The notes below the pieces were generated by a model, which was not told the DNA's origin, did no database searches, and worked only from the letters and a program-made list of their open reading frames with translations. Positions 45,571 through 57,494 of a stretch of 64,000 nucleotides of DNA are shown here, piece after piece (the first letter of the stretch is position 1; every line of letters starts with the position of its first letter). Source of the stretch: Liriodendron chinense. Its lineage: Eukaryota > Streptophyta > Magnoliopsida > Magnoliales > Magnoliaceae. Position numbers and translations under genes: made by a program. The DNA lies in the NCBI GenBank assembly GCA_003013855.2, contig PVNU02001430.1, positions 1,426,001 to 1,490,000 of the forward strand, given 5' to 3'.

Positions 45571-46719
45571 CACCCCCAACCAGCATTTTGCTAGTCCCGA
45601 GCAAAACATGCGTGAAACAAGTTTCATTTTCCAAATCCCAGCTCTCCTCTAGAAACTACTCTTCTATACATTCCAAGACACATAAGCGTAAAAATCAGAG
45701 AAATTAGGTGATAAAGGTTGAAACCTTAAACTCTCAGAATATAATAAGTGTTTATATGAAATTCCCGCTGATTGATTGACAAATAGAAGAGCTTGAACAA
45801 ATTTAACCTAGTGTGCATAGTGAAGGTTCATCTCATGAGTTTCCGGGATTATCTTCTTCATAGATCAACTATACTATAGATCTCAAGGTGTATAGAGCAA
45901 CAACAAGCCTATGACAGGAATTTGCCTTACCGTCCTTCCGACGACTTTCACACTACGTCCCATTTCAGGCTTTGGTTACGGGTAGACCATCCCCCGGTTG
46001 GTAGTAGGTAGCCCTAATCGGAATTTCCACCATTTTTCCATCATTCCCAATTTCATCCTTCCTTTTCCTTTTTCTTTTACATTAGATAGGATTTTTGAAA
46101 ATCCATATCTTTCGTTATTTTCCCATGGACAAGGATGGACAAAGTACCCCAGCTTGGTTTCTCAATACCTTAAATCAAGGTCTAGTTAATCCACGAATCA
46201 CATACTCCTTTCAAATCCTGAAAATTGTGTAATGTGAACTAGGTGCAAAAGGTGTTCAAATTTTCTATCGATCATAAAAATAGGTGGATTCACATATAAA
46301 ACCATTATATTAAGAGAAATTCAAAGCTTGCAACATCCCTCACTTCGTATCTCATCTTCTTATACCCATGCTATCTCGAATGTATAGAATCAAAGTTGTC
46401 CAAAAGAGTTTCGAATTTTAGAAAAATTGAAAAATTCCTACATCTTTGCTCGACATGTCACAAAAGCTAGCAGATTCATCATCTAAGGAATCTCTCACCC
46501 CCCAACCAAAACTCTACATGTCCTCAATGTAATAAGATATGCAATATGTATGACATGAGAGTAATGACATAAAACAAAGGAGAGTGAGAAAGAGAGATAT
46601 CACCTGAAGCATATATTTCATGGCAAGATTGGCTTTTGGAGATGGATTACTTCACAATTAAATCAACTATCAAAGCAAATCCTAATGGGAAGTACTCTAG
46701 CAAATCATCCTCCGTTAGA
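45571..46719 (-). other. E3 polypurine tract and non-coding 3' region
   Basis: The tract is at 45571-45584 (CACCCCCAACCAGC in plus orientation). The rest aligns with the non-coding 3' regions of E1 and E2, including the TGACAGGAATTTGCCTTACC block near 45913 and the TGTCCTCAATGT block near 46520. No ORF is supported. Confidence 0.7.
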
Positions 46720-48480
46720 CTAGGAGGTTAATCCCAACAACTCATCCAAAAGCATAAAGTCAAGCAGAATCATTAGATAGATCAAAAGGTTTCGCAGTAA
46801 CGTCATCCAATATCCTACTTTACAATGTACATGTGTGTGATTGATCGAGATAAGCCACTCAAAATCCCAAGAAAGAATTTCAGCGGGTTCCTTAATGTTT
46901 TCACCACATGTATAGGAGGAGACATCATCATATTTATCAGAAAAAATATGTCTCCACTCATATTTTCTTGGGCATTGATGTTGCAAGTAAGGATCATCCC
47001 AGGGTTGATGGAGTTCGGTATGCATGATCCATAAAGGAGTGGAAATTTGAATTGGTTTCTTAGCACAAAAACGTATTGTTTCCACATCCTTCTCTCGGCT
47101 AACGTCCTTTGCCAATACCGACTCGAAAAGTGTGGCCATATCCCTTATCATATCATCGTTCTCATCAAGGAAGTGAGTCACTTCTTCGTCTAAGGGACCG
47201 GAGTAAAAAGGTGAGAGGGATTCATCTTCCATAATAGAATTGATCATGTTTATTTCGTGGACCTCCTCATCTTCATCCTCTTGTTGGTTGTCAATATTGA
47301 AAGCATTCAACTCAATCGTCATATTGCCAAAAGACATTTGTATGACCCCACTCCTACAATTTATGATAGCGTTTGAGGTAGCTAGGAATGGGCGGCCAAG
47401 TATGACAGGAATTTGGGGGCCAATATTAACCATGGGCCTCATGTCCAAGACAATAAAGTCCACTGGGTAGTAAACTTTGTCAACTTGGACAAGAACGTCC
47501 TCAATCACCCCTCTCGGAATACGAATTGATCGGTTAGCAAGTTGCAATGTGGTTTTGGTGGGTTTTAATTCACCTAAACCCAATTGTTCATAGACCGAAA
47601 AGGGAATTAAGTTCACATTTGCCCCTAGATCAAGTAAAGCATGTTTCACCCGGTGATCTCCAATTACGCATGATATTGTTGGGCAGCCGGGATCTTTGTA
47701 TTTCTTGGGCATCCCATGGTTGATAATGGCACTCACATTTTCTGTCAAGAATGCCTTCTTTTGCACATGTATTTTTCTTTTAACCGTGCAAAGGTCTTTT
47801 AAAAATTTTGCATATGACGGTATTTGTTTAATGGCATCCAACAATGGGATGTTGATTTTGACTTGCTTGAAAATCTCTAAAAATTCCTGATATTTATCTT
47901 GAGGTTTGGTTGGAATCAAGCGTTGAGGGAATGGAGCAACGAACCTATATTCTTTCAATGGCTCTTTTTCATTCATGGTGATGCTAGGTCCATCATCTTC
48001 TTTGGAAGATACCGGATCATTAGGCGTTGAAACCTTCACCGGATCAGATTTTTCAATGATTTTACCACTTCTAAGAGTGGTGATGGCCTTAGCATGTTCC
48101 ATATGTTGGTTAGAAGAACTAGGCACACTTATTTTGCATTGTGATTTTGGATTTTGTATGGGTTGGGCTGGAAGCATCCCTTCCCTTGCGTTTAAGCGAG
48201 CCTTGATTTCCTCCACCGAATTTCTAAGCTTAAGCATTATCGTATGGTTGGATTGATTTATTTGAGCTTGACCTTCTATGAATGCTTTCAAAGTATCCTC
48301 TATAGGCATTTGAGGTGGGGCCATTTGCATTGGGGCCCCCCTTTGAGGATTATTTTGATTAGCCGTGTTTCCATTCGCCCAATTGAAGTTTGGGTTGTTT
48401 CTCCAACTAGAATTATTCATGTTTGAATTTGGAGTACTAAAAGGTCGTTGATAACTATTCAAGGCTTCGATTGTTCAAAT
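46720..48480 (-). CDS. E3 gag C-terminal region, protease and novel tail
   Basis: A 580-codon frame open from 48462 (no ATG at its upstream end; it continues gag after a stop near 48480). Residues 1-100 resemble the asparagine-rich gag tail seen in E1 (SSWRNNPNFNWAN, NAREGMLPAQP). About 115-235 is the linker. About 250-375 is the retropepsin: HALLDLGANVNLIPF with the DLG active-site loop (278-280), EDVLVQVDKVYYPVDFIVLD, and VILGRPFLA. After an acidic linker (395-440) the reading continues for about 110 residues, starting near KPIQISTPLWIM, that do not resemble reverse transcriptase. The final 30 residues are hydrophobic. The frame is intact over 1.7 kb, unlike E1. The tail may be remnant pol or 3' sequence read by chance, or a real extension. 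Confidence 0.8.
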
Positions 48481-49559
48481 AAAAGTTCTCAAAACGCATA
48501 GATTGTTGGACAATCCGGCGTTTGATGTACATTGGAAGCACAAATACCACAAATAGTTTCAACAGCCCCCTTTTGTTGGGTTGTATCCACTTTCTTTAGC
48601 TCCATCTCCTCGACCTTTCATGTGAGTTTAACCACTCTAGAACCTAGATCATCTTGCCCATCTAAAATATAAATTTCTCCCTTTTCCTTGGTTTGGGGTT
48701 GTTTTGAACTTGTTGGCTTAGATGTATCCCATGATTGTGTATTTTCAACCAACATGTCAAAATAATCCCAAGCTTCCTCCGTTTCCTTGTTCATGAATTC
48801 CCCATTGCACATCATCTCAACAAATTGGCGCATGGTTGAGTTTAATCCATCATAGAAGAAACTAATTAACCTCCACCGTTCATAGCCATGATGTGGGCAT
48901 GCGTTTAAAAGCTCATTATACCTTTCCCAACATTAGAAAAAGGTTTCTTCCTCTTTTTGGGCGAAGTTCATTATGGCCCTTCTTAGTGCATTGGTTCGAT
49001 GAGTAGGGAAGAATTTTTTAAGAAACTCCCTAGTCATCTCAGCCCATGTCCCAATAGACCTCGGCCTTAAGGAATGTAGCCATGATTTGGCCTTCTCTTT
49101 CAAGTAAAAAGGGAATAATTTAAGTTTTATAGTATCCTTGGTCACATTGTCATAATTTATTGTGGCAATGACCTCTTCAAATTCCTTAATATGTAGATAC
49201 GCGCTCTCAGAGTCGAGTCTATGGAATCTAGGAAGAAGTTGGATCAACCCCGGTTTAAAATCAATATTTCCCACATTGTGAGGGAAAATTATGCAAGAGG
49301 GAGTACTCGTCCTAGCTGGTTGTAAATAGTCACGTAAAGTTCTAGGTTAAGGTACATCTCCCACTTCATTCTCATCTAATTCAGTAAGGTTTGGGGCTAG
49401 ATTTTGATTAACCCCTTGATTTGGTTGATTTTCAGCCATCTCTCTAATAATTTTAGGACAATTTTGACGTTTCCTAGCACGAGGCTCTCTATCAATCCCC
49501 TCAACAATTACTCCATCACGATTGAGTCGGTTATTAGATCCCCGAGCCCAATTTGGCAT
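48481..49559 (-). pseudogene. E3 gag N-terminal and capsid region with four stops
   Basis: From an ATG at 49557-49559 (MPNWARGSNNRLNRDGV) the frame keeps register through the gag domain: GLIQLLPRFHRLDSESAYLH, LKLFPFYLKEKAKSWLHSL, MTREFLKKFFPTHRTNALRR, CPHHGYERWRLISFFYDGL. It then runs through a zinc knuckle (CGICASNVHQTPDC, near 48505-48545) into the next entry. Four in-frame stops occur: near 49348, 48931, 48617 and 48478. Otherwise there is no frameshift. At two of the stops E1 has Gln, and one (near 48931) is plainly CAA to TAA. The protein is structural (particle formation and RNA binding). Confidence 0.85.
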
Positions 49560-50162
49560 GCAAAACCTAAAAGAATGAACAAAAAGGAAAAAGAATTCTT
49601 CCTTCCTTCCTTTACTCCTCTCTAAGACTTAAGCACAAGGTGTCTTGCAATGGCTAAGCCAGAAGCAAGGATAGAGACCGATTTCTCCTGGTCAATAGGG
49701 GTTCAAAGAACTCCCCACCCACTCTTTGAGTCTTTTGAGAAAAAGTACAGAAAAAGAAGAAAGAGGAATAGGTTGAGAAGAGAAATCTCTGAGCACAAGG
49801 TGATCCAAGACGGCAGAGCCGACCAATAGGAATCCAGGTGGCACAAGGCCTACCTTTCAGAGATCCAAAAGGAGTCTCCACCCACTCTACAAGAGATGAA
49901 TAGGATAGGAATAAGTAGGAGAAGAAGAAGAGTAGGTTTAGAACAATAAAACCTGATTTGTGACTTAAGATGCCTACTTCTTCTTCAACTTCCTAAAAAT
50001 CCCTGGATTAGACCTATGTTAGAATCCTGCAAAAATCAAAACAAAGTAAATTAGTATTTAGAAGAAAACCCTATCCTAGAAAGCAAAACAAATCCTAAAC
50101 CTATCTTAACATAATCTCAACTAGAAGTTATTTTAGAAAATCCTAAAAATACCGCATAGAAA
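49560..50162 (-). other. E3 5' leader
   Basis: About 600 bases between the primer-binding site and the gag ATG. It has two related blocks around CTCCCCACCCACTCT (near 49710) and GTCTCCACCCACTCT (near 49873), suggesting a small internal duplication with period near 160. No ORF is supported. Confidence 0.55.
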
Positions 50163-50180
50163 TCCCCGGCAACGGCGCCA
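50163..50180 (-). promoter_or_regulatory. E3 primer-binding site, exact tRNA-Asp match
   Basis: The plus strand reads TCCCCGGCAACGGCGCCA, identical to the 18-base 3' end of plant tRNA-Asp(GTC) as I know it, six bases inside the 5' LTR. This is the clearest Athila hallmark in the window. Confidence 0.95.
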
Positions 50181-50186
50181 AAAACT

Positions 50187-51803
50187 TGTTCACTCCCCAA
50201 GTGTAGGGTTGCGAAGTAGTAATAATTTGGAAAGACCGAGTATCGTTCCCACAGAGATTCATGTATGGATATCTTCAGAATTTGTCTAAAACAACTAGTA
50301 ATTAAGATCCTATTAAGAGCTAAAACTGGAAAATAGCGATTTGGGTTTAAACAGTGAATGGTTAAGGTAATTTCAATCTAAAAAGGCACTAGAGCGCCAA
50401 GGATCCACTTTTGATAAGATTTAATGCATCAATACAACTAGGTCTTCATAACTCAATCGGAATCGAATTCCTTTCTCTATCCGATTGGAATATAGAGCGG
50501 TTAGATCAACAATTATCCAAATAAGTGCTTATTCATTGATTTGATTCCCACAACCATGCTCAGGCCTTGGGCACACTCAATTGTGTAAGCAAGCCTCTTT
50601 TCAATCTAGTTGAGATTCACAACCATAGTTTTCACTAAATCCTGTCACTAGACCTGATTACAACTCATGATTAGAACTCTAATTAAATCAAAACCAATTA
50701 ATAAACACCTATTCCAGATTATACAACAAAAGATAAGAACTTTAGTTGAATGAGTTCCCACATGAAAAACAGGCTATTGCATACAAGGCAATCAAAGCGT
50801 CTACCATGCCCGGAGTCGATGGTAGATCAATGAACTACACAAGCATAAACAATGCTCAAAAGCTAAGATACTAAGTTAGGATCACTAAGAATCACATGAG
50901 CCCGGAGTCAACAAGAGATTAAAGTAAAAAACCAAAATAGTACTTGATTCAAACTTATATTGAACTAAAATTCATCAATTAGAACATAAAAGGAAACCTA
51001 GGTTGCATCAATCCATAAAAAACGAATCAAAAGCTTCACCTCTTAGCCCTAGCTAAGAGGTTTTAGTTTATCTCTAACATCCTTGAACTAGAAGCCTCTA
51101 AAAACATAGAAAATAACTAAAACAGGAAGAAAACTAGAAATCTGAAGTAGAATCCGTCTCCTGAGCAATCCCCACGTCCTAGCATGCTTTGGTATGAAGG
51201 GAAGATGTCCTTTTATAGCTTGGAGGTGTCCTTTATGCAAGAAAATTCCAGATTTCGCGTAAAGCTATGCAATTGCGCAGAGAATTTCGGAATCCCGAAA
51301 TGGAAATAGCCTATTTACACTTGGTCGACCGGTTTGGACCGGTCGGACTTCACTTGCAACAGTCCAAAGAGCACAGCCGACCGGTCATGACCGGTCATAC
51401 TGACTTATCTATTGATCCAGCAAACGTGGCCGACCGGTCATGACCGGTCGGACCAAGCTGTCCATCTTCTAGTGTGCATCAAAGGGGCGGCCGACCGGTC
51501 TTGACCGATAGGGCTTCTTTGGCTGACCGGTCAGCCGACCGGTCTAGCCTCTTTTCTTCTTTATTTCTTTCTTTCTTTCTTCTTTTCTCTTCTCTCCTTG
51601 CTTTATCTTTCTTTGGTCCTTCTTCAACCCTCATCCTATGGTCTTCAATGCTCTTAAAGGGCTCCATTTAGCCTTCAATTGGTGAAATCTCCATCTTATT
51701 CCTACAATCACAAATCATGCCTTAGAATAGTCCTTTAAACATGTATACCGTGCATAATGAGTGATGAACTGGGGTTAGAATATGCACAATTAAGAGCTCA
51801 ACA
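50187..51803 (-). mobile_element. E3 5' LTR
   Basis: 1617 bp, TGTTCACTCCCCAAGTG...GAGCTCAACA in plus orientation. TATAAAAGG at 51209-51217, palindrome cluster at about 51325-51545. Differences from the 3' LTR are mainly C/T or A/G changes. GTGCA follows at once. Confidence 0.94.
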
Positions 51804-51808
51804 GTGCA

Positions 51809-53911
51809 CTCCCCTTTTCTATATAACATGGGGCACCCTTGCCCCCTCCAACGTGCAATCTCTCTTCTCTCTCTCTCATACTCTCTCTTTCTTCAAGTTT
51901 TCCTTTCTCTTTTGGTGGTTCTTTGCTCTCTTCAAGAGGTGGGCCTTAGTGAAGCTTTGGGACAGCAAGGTGGTCCCCCTTTGGTGAGTGGTAAAGGTAT
52001 GGACCACTCCCTTTCTCTCTTGTCTTTTTCCCTCTTCATTGTCTCTTCTTATGACTCTTTTCTTTTTCCATGTAACTATTCCAAAAGGAGTGAAGGTGGG
52101 CCCAAGTGTTTTTGGTCTTTTCCTAGTTCTCAAATCTCTTCTAAAGGTGGTGCATGGAGAAGGACATTGTAAGCTTCCATTTCATTCTTTCTTTTCTTCT
52201 TTCACACTCCCTTCATGTGTATGTAAAGGGTAATTTTGCCATGTCCATCAAGTGTGCATGGCAAAATATCCTATCTTTCTTCATGGGAGTTGGGCCTCTT
52301 TTCATGTGTATCAAATGGGCTAAAAGTGAACTTATGGCCCTTGGTGTATTTGATGGGCCCAATGCTTCATTTTGGGCTCCCTCATGCTTTCTTGCCCTTG
52401 TCATTTTTCCTTAAAGCTCTTCTTTTCTTTTCCATCTTCTTTTCAAGGTTTGGGCCCATGAGAATGGTGGGGCCAACTTCAAGTTTTGGGCTCATGGGGC
52501 TCACTTTGGGTGGCCCCATCCTTCTTCACATGTGTATGGACAAAGGTGACTAGCCCATTCTTCACTTGGATCTTCGAGTGGGCTAGATTTCTTAATTGGG
52601 CCTTTATGGAGAAGTGGCCCAAATCTCCCACCATCTCTTGATTATGATGTACATCCTTATGTACAAAGTGTGGTGGGCCCCTTAGGATTTTTCCATATGG
52701 ATGGGCCTTTGGGCACTCATTGAAACTTGGATTTCTTTGAACCATGTGTGCACCACTACACTTTGTTCATGTAGGTTTTTTTCCTTTCATGCCTTTTCTT
52801 TTGATGGATGGAGGACTTGAGTTACTTGATCATCTATAAGTCCCATGAGTGAGTTGTCTCAACAATCTCACTAGGTTCAAATGGTTTTTTCTTGTGGTAG
52901 GAGGAAAGTGACTTCCAAGAGTTTCTCTTTAATGTTATCAACCTCAAATGGATGATCCTTCTTCAAGTGAGCTATCCATGCAACCATAGCTCCTTGAACT
53001 TCTCTTTGGGTGTTTAGTGGGTTATCCACCATCATTCTCAAATATGAGTGATTTTTCTTTCCAATTGGTGAGAAAGAACGATACCCATTAGTTGCCCAAT
53101 TTTGTCCCATGCTTTGGGGCATTTTGGATTTTGATCTTCAAGTGGGCTATGTATACCATTCTTAGCCATTTTCATGATGGTTGGGTGATTCACGAAGCCA
53201 TGCCTTCTTGTGCTCAAATGGTCCCCCTTTTTAGTAAAGAAATTGGTGCACATAAGTTGCCCAAACTTGTCCTTACATGGACATTTTCAACTTTGATTAT
53301 TCACGTGGGCTATGTGCATCAAATTTTTTACCATTAGCTTCTTTGATTCATATGTTTGTGGGTAGACCGCCATGTTGTACTTTCATCAAGATGATGCATA
53401 TAGGGGTGCCCATGATTAACCCATGAATGGGTCCTCATGTTCTTCAAGTGGGCATTGAGGTGAGGCATTTGGGTTGCTCTTGGGGGCCCATTTCCTTCCT
53501 ATTCCCCATTTGTCCATGTACATGTGTAAAAGATGGAAACATTTTAAGTGAGAATCATGGCCCTGGCATAAAAAGTGGATCAACCTTGGCCACATATGGA
53601 CTTTGAAGAGGGATTTCTCATGTGAAGTAGGATTCTTATCCCTTGTTGATCTCATGGCACTTGAGTGCATTTGTTGTCCAAAGTATGTCCTTGGATGATG
53701 GACTTTCTTTGCCTAAGGCATGACATGCAACCTTCTTTAAGGTGGGCCTTGCTTTCTTCAATGGGCCCAACACATATCCTAGGTAACACATGGAGTCGGG
53801 CTTTGGATTTTGCATTTGAATGTGAGCCCAATCTCATGGATTTCCTGGATGATGATTTGGATTTTAACGGGTAAAGGATAGGGACTTACCTTGCCAAGCT
53901 TGTAGGATTCA
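51809..53911 (+). promoter_or_regulatory. Continuation of Tat/Ogre-like sequence: TATA box and long leader
   Basis: Before E3 inserted, this joined 43952. A TATA box (CTATATAACA, about 51820-51829) is followed by a CT-rich start region (51860-51900). The next 2 kb is rich in TGGGCC/GGGCCC words and has no ORF with recognisable domains; several short frames are open on both strands. The first convincing coding sequence is the ATG at 53912. It could be an LTR promoter with R/U5 and leader, or a host-type promoter region with introns. I saw no primer-binding site. Confidence 0.4.
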
Positions 53912-55379
53912 ATGGCGGACGGTACAAGAGGACGTCGAGTGATTGATGAGAATGATCCTGCCTTCATCATCCGCCGAGGGGCCCATATGTGTTCTTTGGC
54001 TCAAGAGCATCAACCTCTTCCCGCCATCAAGGGTCGAGGTACCAGAGACCACTGGGACAACTGGGTGCAACATCCACAGCCTTTGCTTGAACGAGTATTG
54101 GCTGTCACTCCTTTTGCTGGCCTCCTTACCTTACGCTTTCATAACAACAGTGCCAACTGCATGATGCTCGTGGCTCTTTGCGAAAGGTGGCGGGATGAGA
54201 CCCACACCTTTCAACTCCCTTGTGGCGATGGGGAATAACTCCCCTGGATATTTATATGCAAATTGGCTTTCCATTTCATGGGGCAGTTGTTCCTCAAGTC
54301 AGCTCTCTTGCTCCCATCACTTCCACTGACTAGCTACGACTTGTTGGTGATGTCCCGCCCGAAGATGAATTCCAAGGCCATCAAGTAAAGATGCGATGGT
54401 TCTACAACACTTTTGCTACCGTCACCCCACTACCGAGCTAGAGGCCCTCCACAAAGCACGGGCCATGATTACTTATGCCTTTGGGTCTTTCCTTCTGTGC
54501 CACTCAAATGAGAGAGTTGATCCTAAATTTCTTCGCTTGGTTGAGGATCTTCATCATCCCTATAATTGGAACGGGGCTATCCTGACTCATATTTTCCAGG
54601 GTCTGGATAAGACTAGTCGGAATAGCCGATCCTACACAGGTTTCTGGCTTGTCGTTGAGGTACTTTTTCTTTCTCCTTTCTTGGAGACATTTTTCCTCTT
54701 TCTCTCTCTAATCGTTAGGTGTGCCCTTGCCCAAACTTGCTTTTATGACCATTTTCCCCACCTCGCGCCGAGGATGCGGGACGACATTGAGCCATCTTTG
54801 TATCGCCACATGTACTGGCATCAACAAAACCGTCAGCGGAACTCTCAAGTCTCTGGGGACAACTAGCGTGCTGACATAGACGGATTGACCGTTGAAGATG
54901 TAAGTATCTTGCTTTCCTTATCCCTCGTGCTGTACTGTAATTGATCGTGATGATCTCCCTTGTTGTAGCTTGCTCGGATGCGATTCGCCAACTTTCCTCT
55001 CTACTACACCCCTCAGCGTGTGGAGACCTACGATGCTTCATGCCTCCGGATCATGCTTTCTGACACTGAATCATTTCAGTGGTATTTGGGTGAGAGGCTG
55101 CTTCGACAGATTACCGGAGTGGCTAGAGTCCCTTGTTCTGCACCTCCTCCAGCAGCTCAGATCCCAGCTGATGAGATAGCTAACGCTCTTGTGGGCCAGC
55201 CCGGGTTTCGTTTCACGATCCAGGATCGTGATTATGATGAGTGGTACTTGTTGTATGGCCAGGGGCCTCTGCTTCCTCCGCTCTATGTTCCTGGGGGGCC
55301 GTCGCAGATATGCTGGAGGCTCGGTGACAGCTCCTTTGATGGATCTTCATCGTCGAGAGCGGGACGAGAGGAGGGATGA
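53912..55379 (+). pseudogene. Plant mobile domain (PMD) protein, broken
   Basis: Starts at an ATG (MADGTRGRRVIDENDPAF). The first 108 codons contain the PMD signature: PLLERVLAVTPFAGLLTLRF, MLVALCERWRDETHTFQLPC. A frameshift near 54233 moves the reading to TPLDIYMQIGFPFHGAVVP, then a stop near 54333. A second frameshift near 54400-54440 leads to ARAMITYAFGSFLLCHSNER and NGAILTHIFQGLDKTSR, then FYDHFPHLAPRMRDD. A GTAAGT...TTGTAG intron is likely at about 54900-54968, and the last exon (54969-55379) reads through YLGERLLRQI to a stop. PMD proteins are plant nuclear proteins that also occur inside transposable elements; host members (MAIN/MAIL1) act in transposon silencing. Here the lesions suggest a transposon-borne or dead copy. 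Confidence 0.7.
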
Positions 55380-55959
55380 CGACGACTATGTTGGCGACTT
55401 GTAGCTTGCTTTTGTATTCAGCTTACTCGATATATGACCTTCTTTTTGCTTTTACCCTCTTTTGTATCAAAATCTTCTGAATGAATATACAACCTTTGAC
55501 TTGTCTCAAATTCCTTAATGATGTCTGGATGCTTTGACTTTTGATTCATTTCTTAATGACTTGTGGAAGATGAGACTTTTTAACTGCATGGATGATGACT
55601 TGAACGGATCAGATTGCTTGAGTTGGCCCTGTGGGCCCACTTGAGACCTCGGCTTTACTTTAGAGCACCTTTTTTTTGATATTTTGTGAGGCTAAGAAGG
55701 CTTCTCATGGTGTGGATGATGACTTGAACGGCTCAGATCGCTTGATTTGGCCTTGTGGGCCCACTTGATGATTAGATTTTGGATTCTGGCCCTTCTCTTG
55801 ATGATCAAACCCTTGATCTTTCTATTTGATGATCCATGCGAGCTTTCCCATGGTTTAGATCATGATGATCTAGTCTTCGAATGGCTCAGGTTGCTTGTGG
55901 CCCTCTCTTGATCAGCTTTCCCTTTCTTTGGCTTGATCAAACCCATTCTGGCCGCAGTG
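55380..55959 (+). other. Non-coding stretch with two ~127-bp repeats
   Basis: The string GGATGATGACTTGAACGG occurs at about 55589 and again near 55714. Both are followed by TCAGAT, GCTTGA and TTGGCC...GTGGGCCCACTTGA. No ORF is supported. The sequence may be the 3' untranslated region of the preceding gene. It ends at a solo LTR. Confidence 0.6.
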
Positions 55960-57473
55960 TGTTCACTCCCCAAGTGTAGGATTGCGAAGTAGTAATAATT
56001 CGGAAAGACCGAGTATCGTTCCCACAGAGATTCATGTATGGATATCTTCAGAATTTGTCTAAAACAACTAGTAATTAAGATCCTATTAAGAACTAAAACT
56101 GAAAAATAGCGATTTGAGTTTAAACAGTGAATAGTTAAGGTAATTTCAATCTAAAAAGGCACTAGAGCGCCAAGGATCCACTTTTGATAAGTTTCAATGC
56201 ATCAACACAACTAGGTCTCTCATAACTCAATCGGAATCGAATTTATATCTCTATCCGATCAGAATATAGAGCGGTTAAATTAACAATCATCTAAAACAAG
56301 TGCTTATTCATTGATTTGATTCCCACAACCATGCTCAGGCCTTGGGCACACTCAATTGTATAGGCCAAGCCTCTTTCCAATCTAGTTGAGATTCATAATC
56401 ATAGCTTTCACCAAATCCTGTCACTAAACCTGATTACAACTCATGATTAGAACTCTAATTAAATCAAAATCAATCAATAGACAACTATTTCAGATTATAT
56501 AACAAAAGATAAGAACTTTAGTTGAATGAGTTCCCACATGAAAATCAGGCCATTGCATACAAGGCAATCAAAGCGTCTACCATGCCCGGAGTCGATGGTA
56601 GATCAATGAACTACACAAGCATAACTAATGCTCAAAAGCTAAGATACTAAGTTAGGATCACTAAGAATCACATGAGCCCGGAGTCATCAAGAGATCAAAG
56701 TAAAAACCAAAATAGTACTTGATTCAAATTCATATTGAACTAAAATTCATCAATTAAAACATAAAAGGAAACCTAGGTTGCATCAATCCATCAAAAACGA
56801 ATCAAAAGCTTCACCTCTTAGCCCTAGCTAAGAGGTTTTAGTTTATCTCTAACATCCTTGAACTAGAAGCCTCTAAAAACATAAAAAATAACTAAAACAG
56901 GAAGAAAACTAGAAACTCGAAGTAGAATCCGTCTCCTAAGCAATCCCCACGTCCTAGCATGCCTTGGTTTGAAGGTAAGACGTCCTTTTATAGCTTGGAG
57001 GTGTCCTTTACGCAAGAAAGTTTCAGATTTCGCGTAAAGTTACGCACTTGCTCAGAAGATTTCGGAATCCCAAAATAGAAACAGCCTGCTACGCATGGCC
57101 GACCGGTCTTGACTGGTCGGACAGCTTATTGCAATCGTCCAGCAGCTATGGTCGACCGGTCTTGACCGGTCGGACTGGTCTGGCCGACCGGTCTTGACCG
57201 CTCTAGGCTGCCTAGTTCTTGATATTTTCTTTCTTTCTTCTTCTTTTTCTTTCTTTTCTTTTCTCTCCTTGCTTTCTTCTCTTTGATCTTCCTTCAAACT
57301 TCATCTAATGAACTTCAATGCTCTTAAAGAGCTCCATTTAGTCTTCAATTTGTGAAATCTCCCTCTTGTTCCTACAATCATAAATCATGCATTAGAGTAG
57401 TCCTTTAAACATGTAAACCGTGCATAATGAGTGATGAATTGGGGTTAGAATATGCACAATTAAGAGCTCAACA
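55960..57473 (-). mobile_element. Solo E3-family LTR
   Basis: 1514 bp, TGTTCACTCCCCAAGTG...GAGCTCAACA in plus orientation, flanked by CAGTG (55955-55959) and CAGTA (57474-57478), a target duplication with one change. TATAAAAGG on the minus strand at 56984-56992, a perfect hairpin near 56814-56835, and a shorter palindrome cluster at about 57100-57195. No internal sequence is present. Confidence 0.88.
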
Positions 57474-57494
57474 CAGTACTTCGTGATTGGATAG

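Larger units (their letters stand above)
26789..45808. repeat. Unit B of the 19-kb direct duplication
   Basis: Begins at the homologue of 7754 and runs to the point where copy A left E3 (about 45808). From 30873 to about 43950 it differs from unit A by only a handful of indels (for example the offset is 19032 at 30838 and 19027 at 42365). From 29149 to about 30460 it has many single-base losses and gains against unit A. Confidence 0.9.
43953..51803 (-). mobile_element. E3: gag-protease-only Athila-type element, complete copy
   Basis: 7851 bp, LTRs 43953-45570 and 50187-51803, target duplication GTGCA (43948-43952 and 51804-51808), intact tRNA-Asp primer site (50163-50180) and polypurine tract. 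The two LTRs are near equal in length and differ at only a few percent of sites by eye, so this is the youngest full element here. Between the LTRs the minus strand encodes gag and protease; reverse transcriptase, RNase H and integrase are absent. It is a non-autonomous derivative that would depend on enzymes from relatives. This resembles the class of gag-only LTR elements described in plants as TR-GAG. Confidence 0.93.

Noticed and set aside
54660..54718. Intron GTACTT...GTTAG in the PMD gene
   Set aside because: The 59-bp length would shift the frame, while the unspliced frame is open, so I did not annotate it as an intron.
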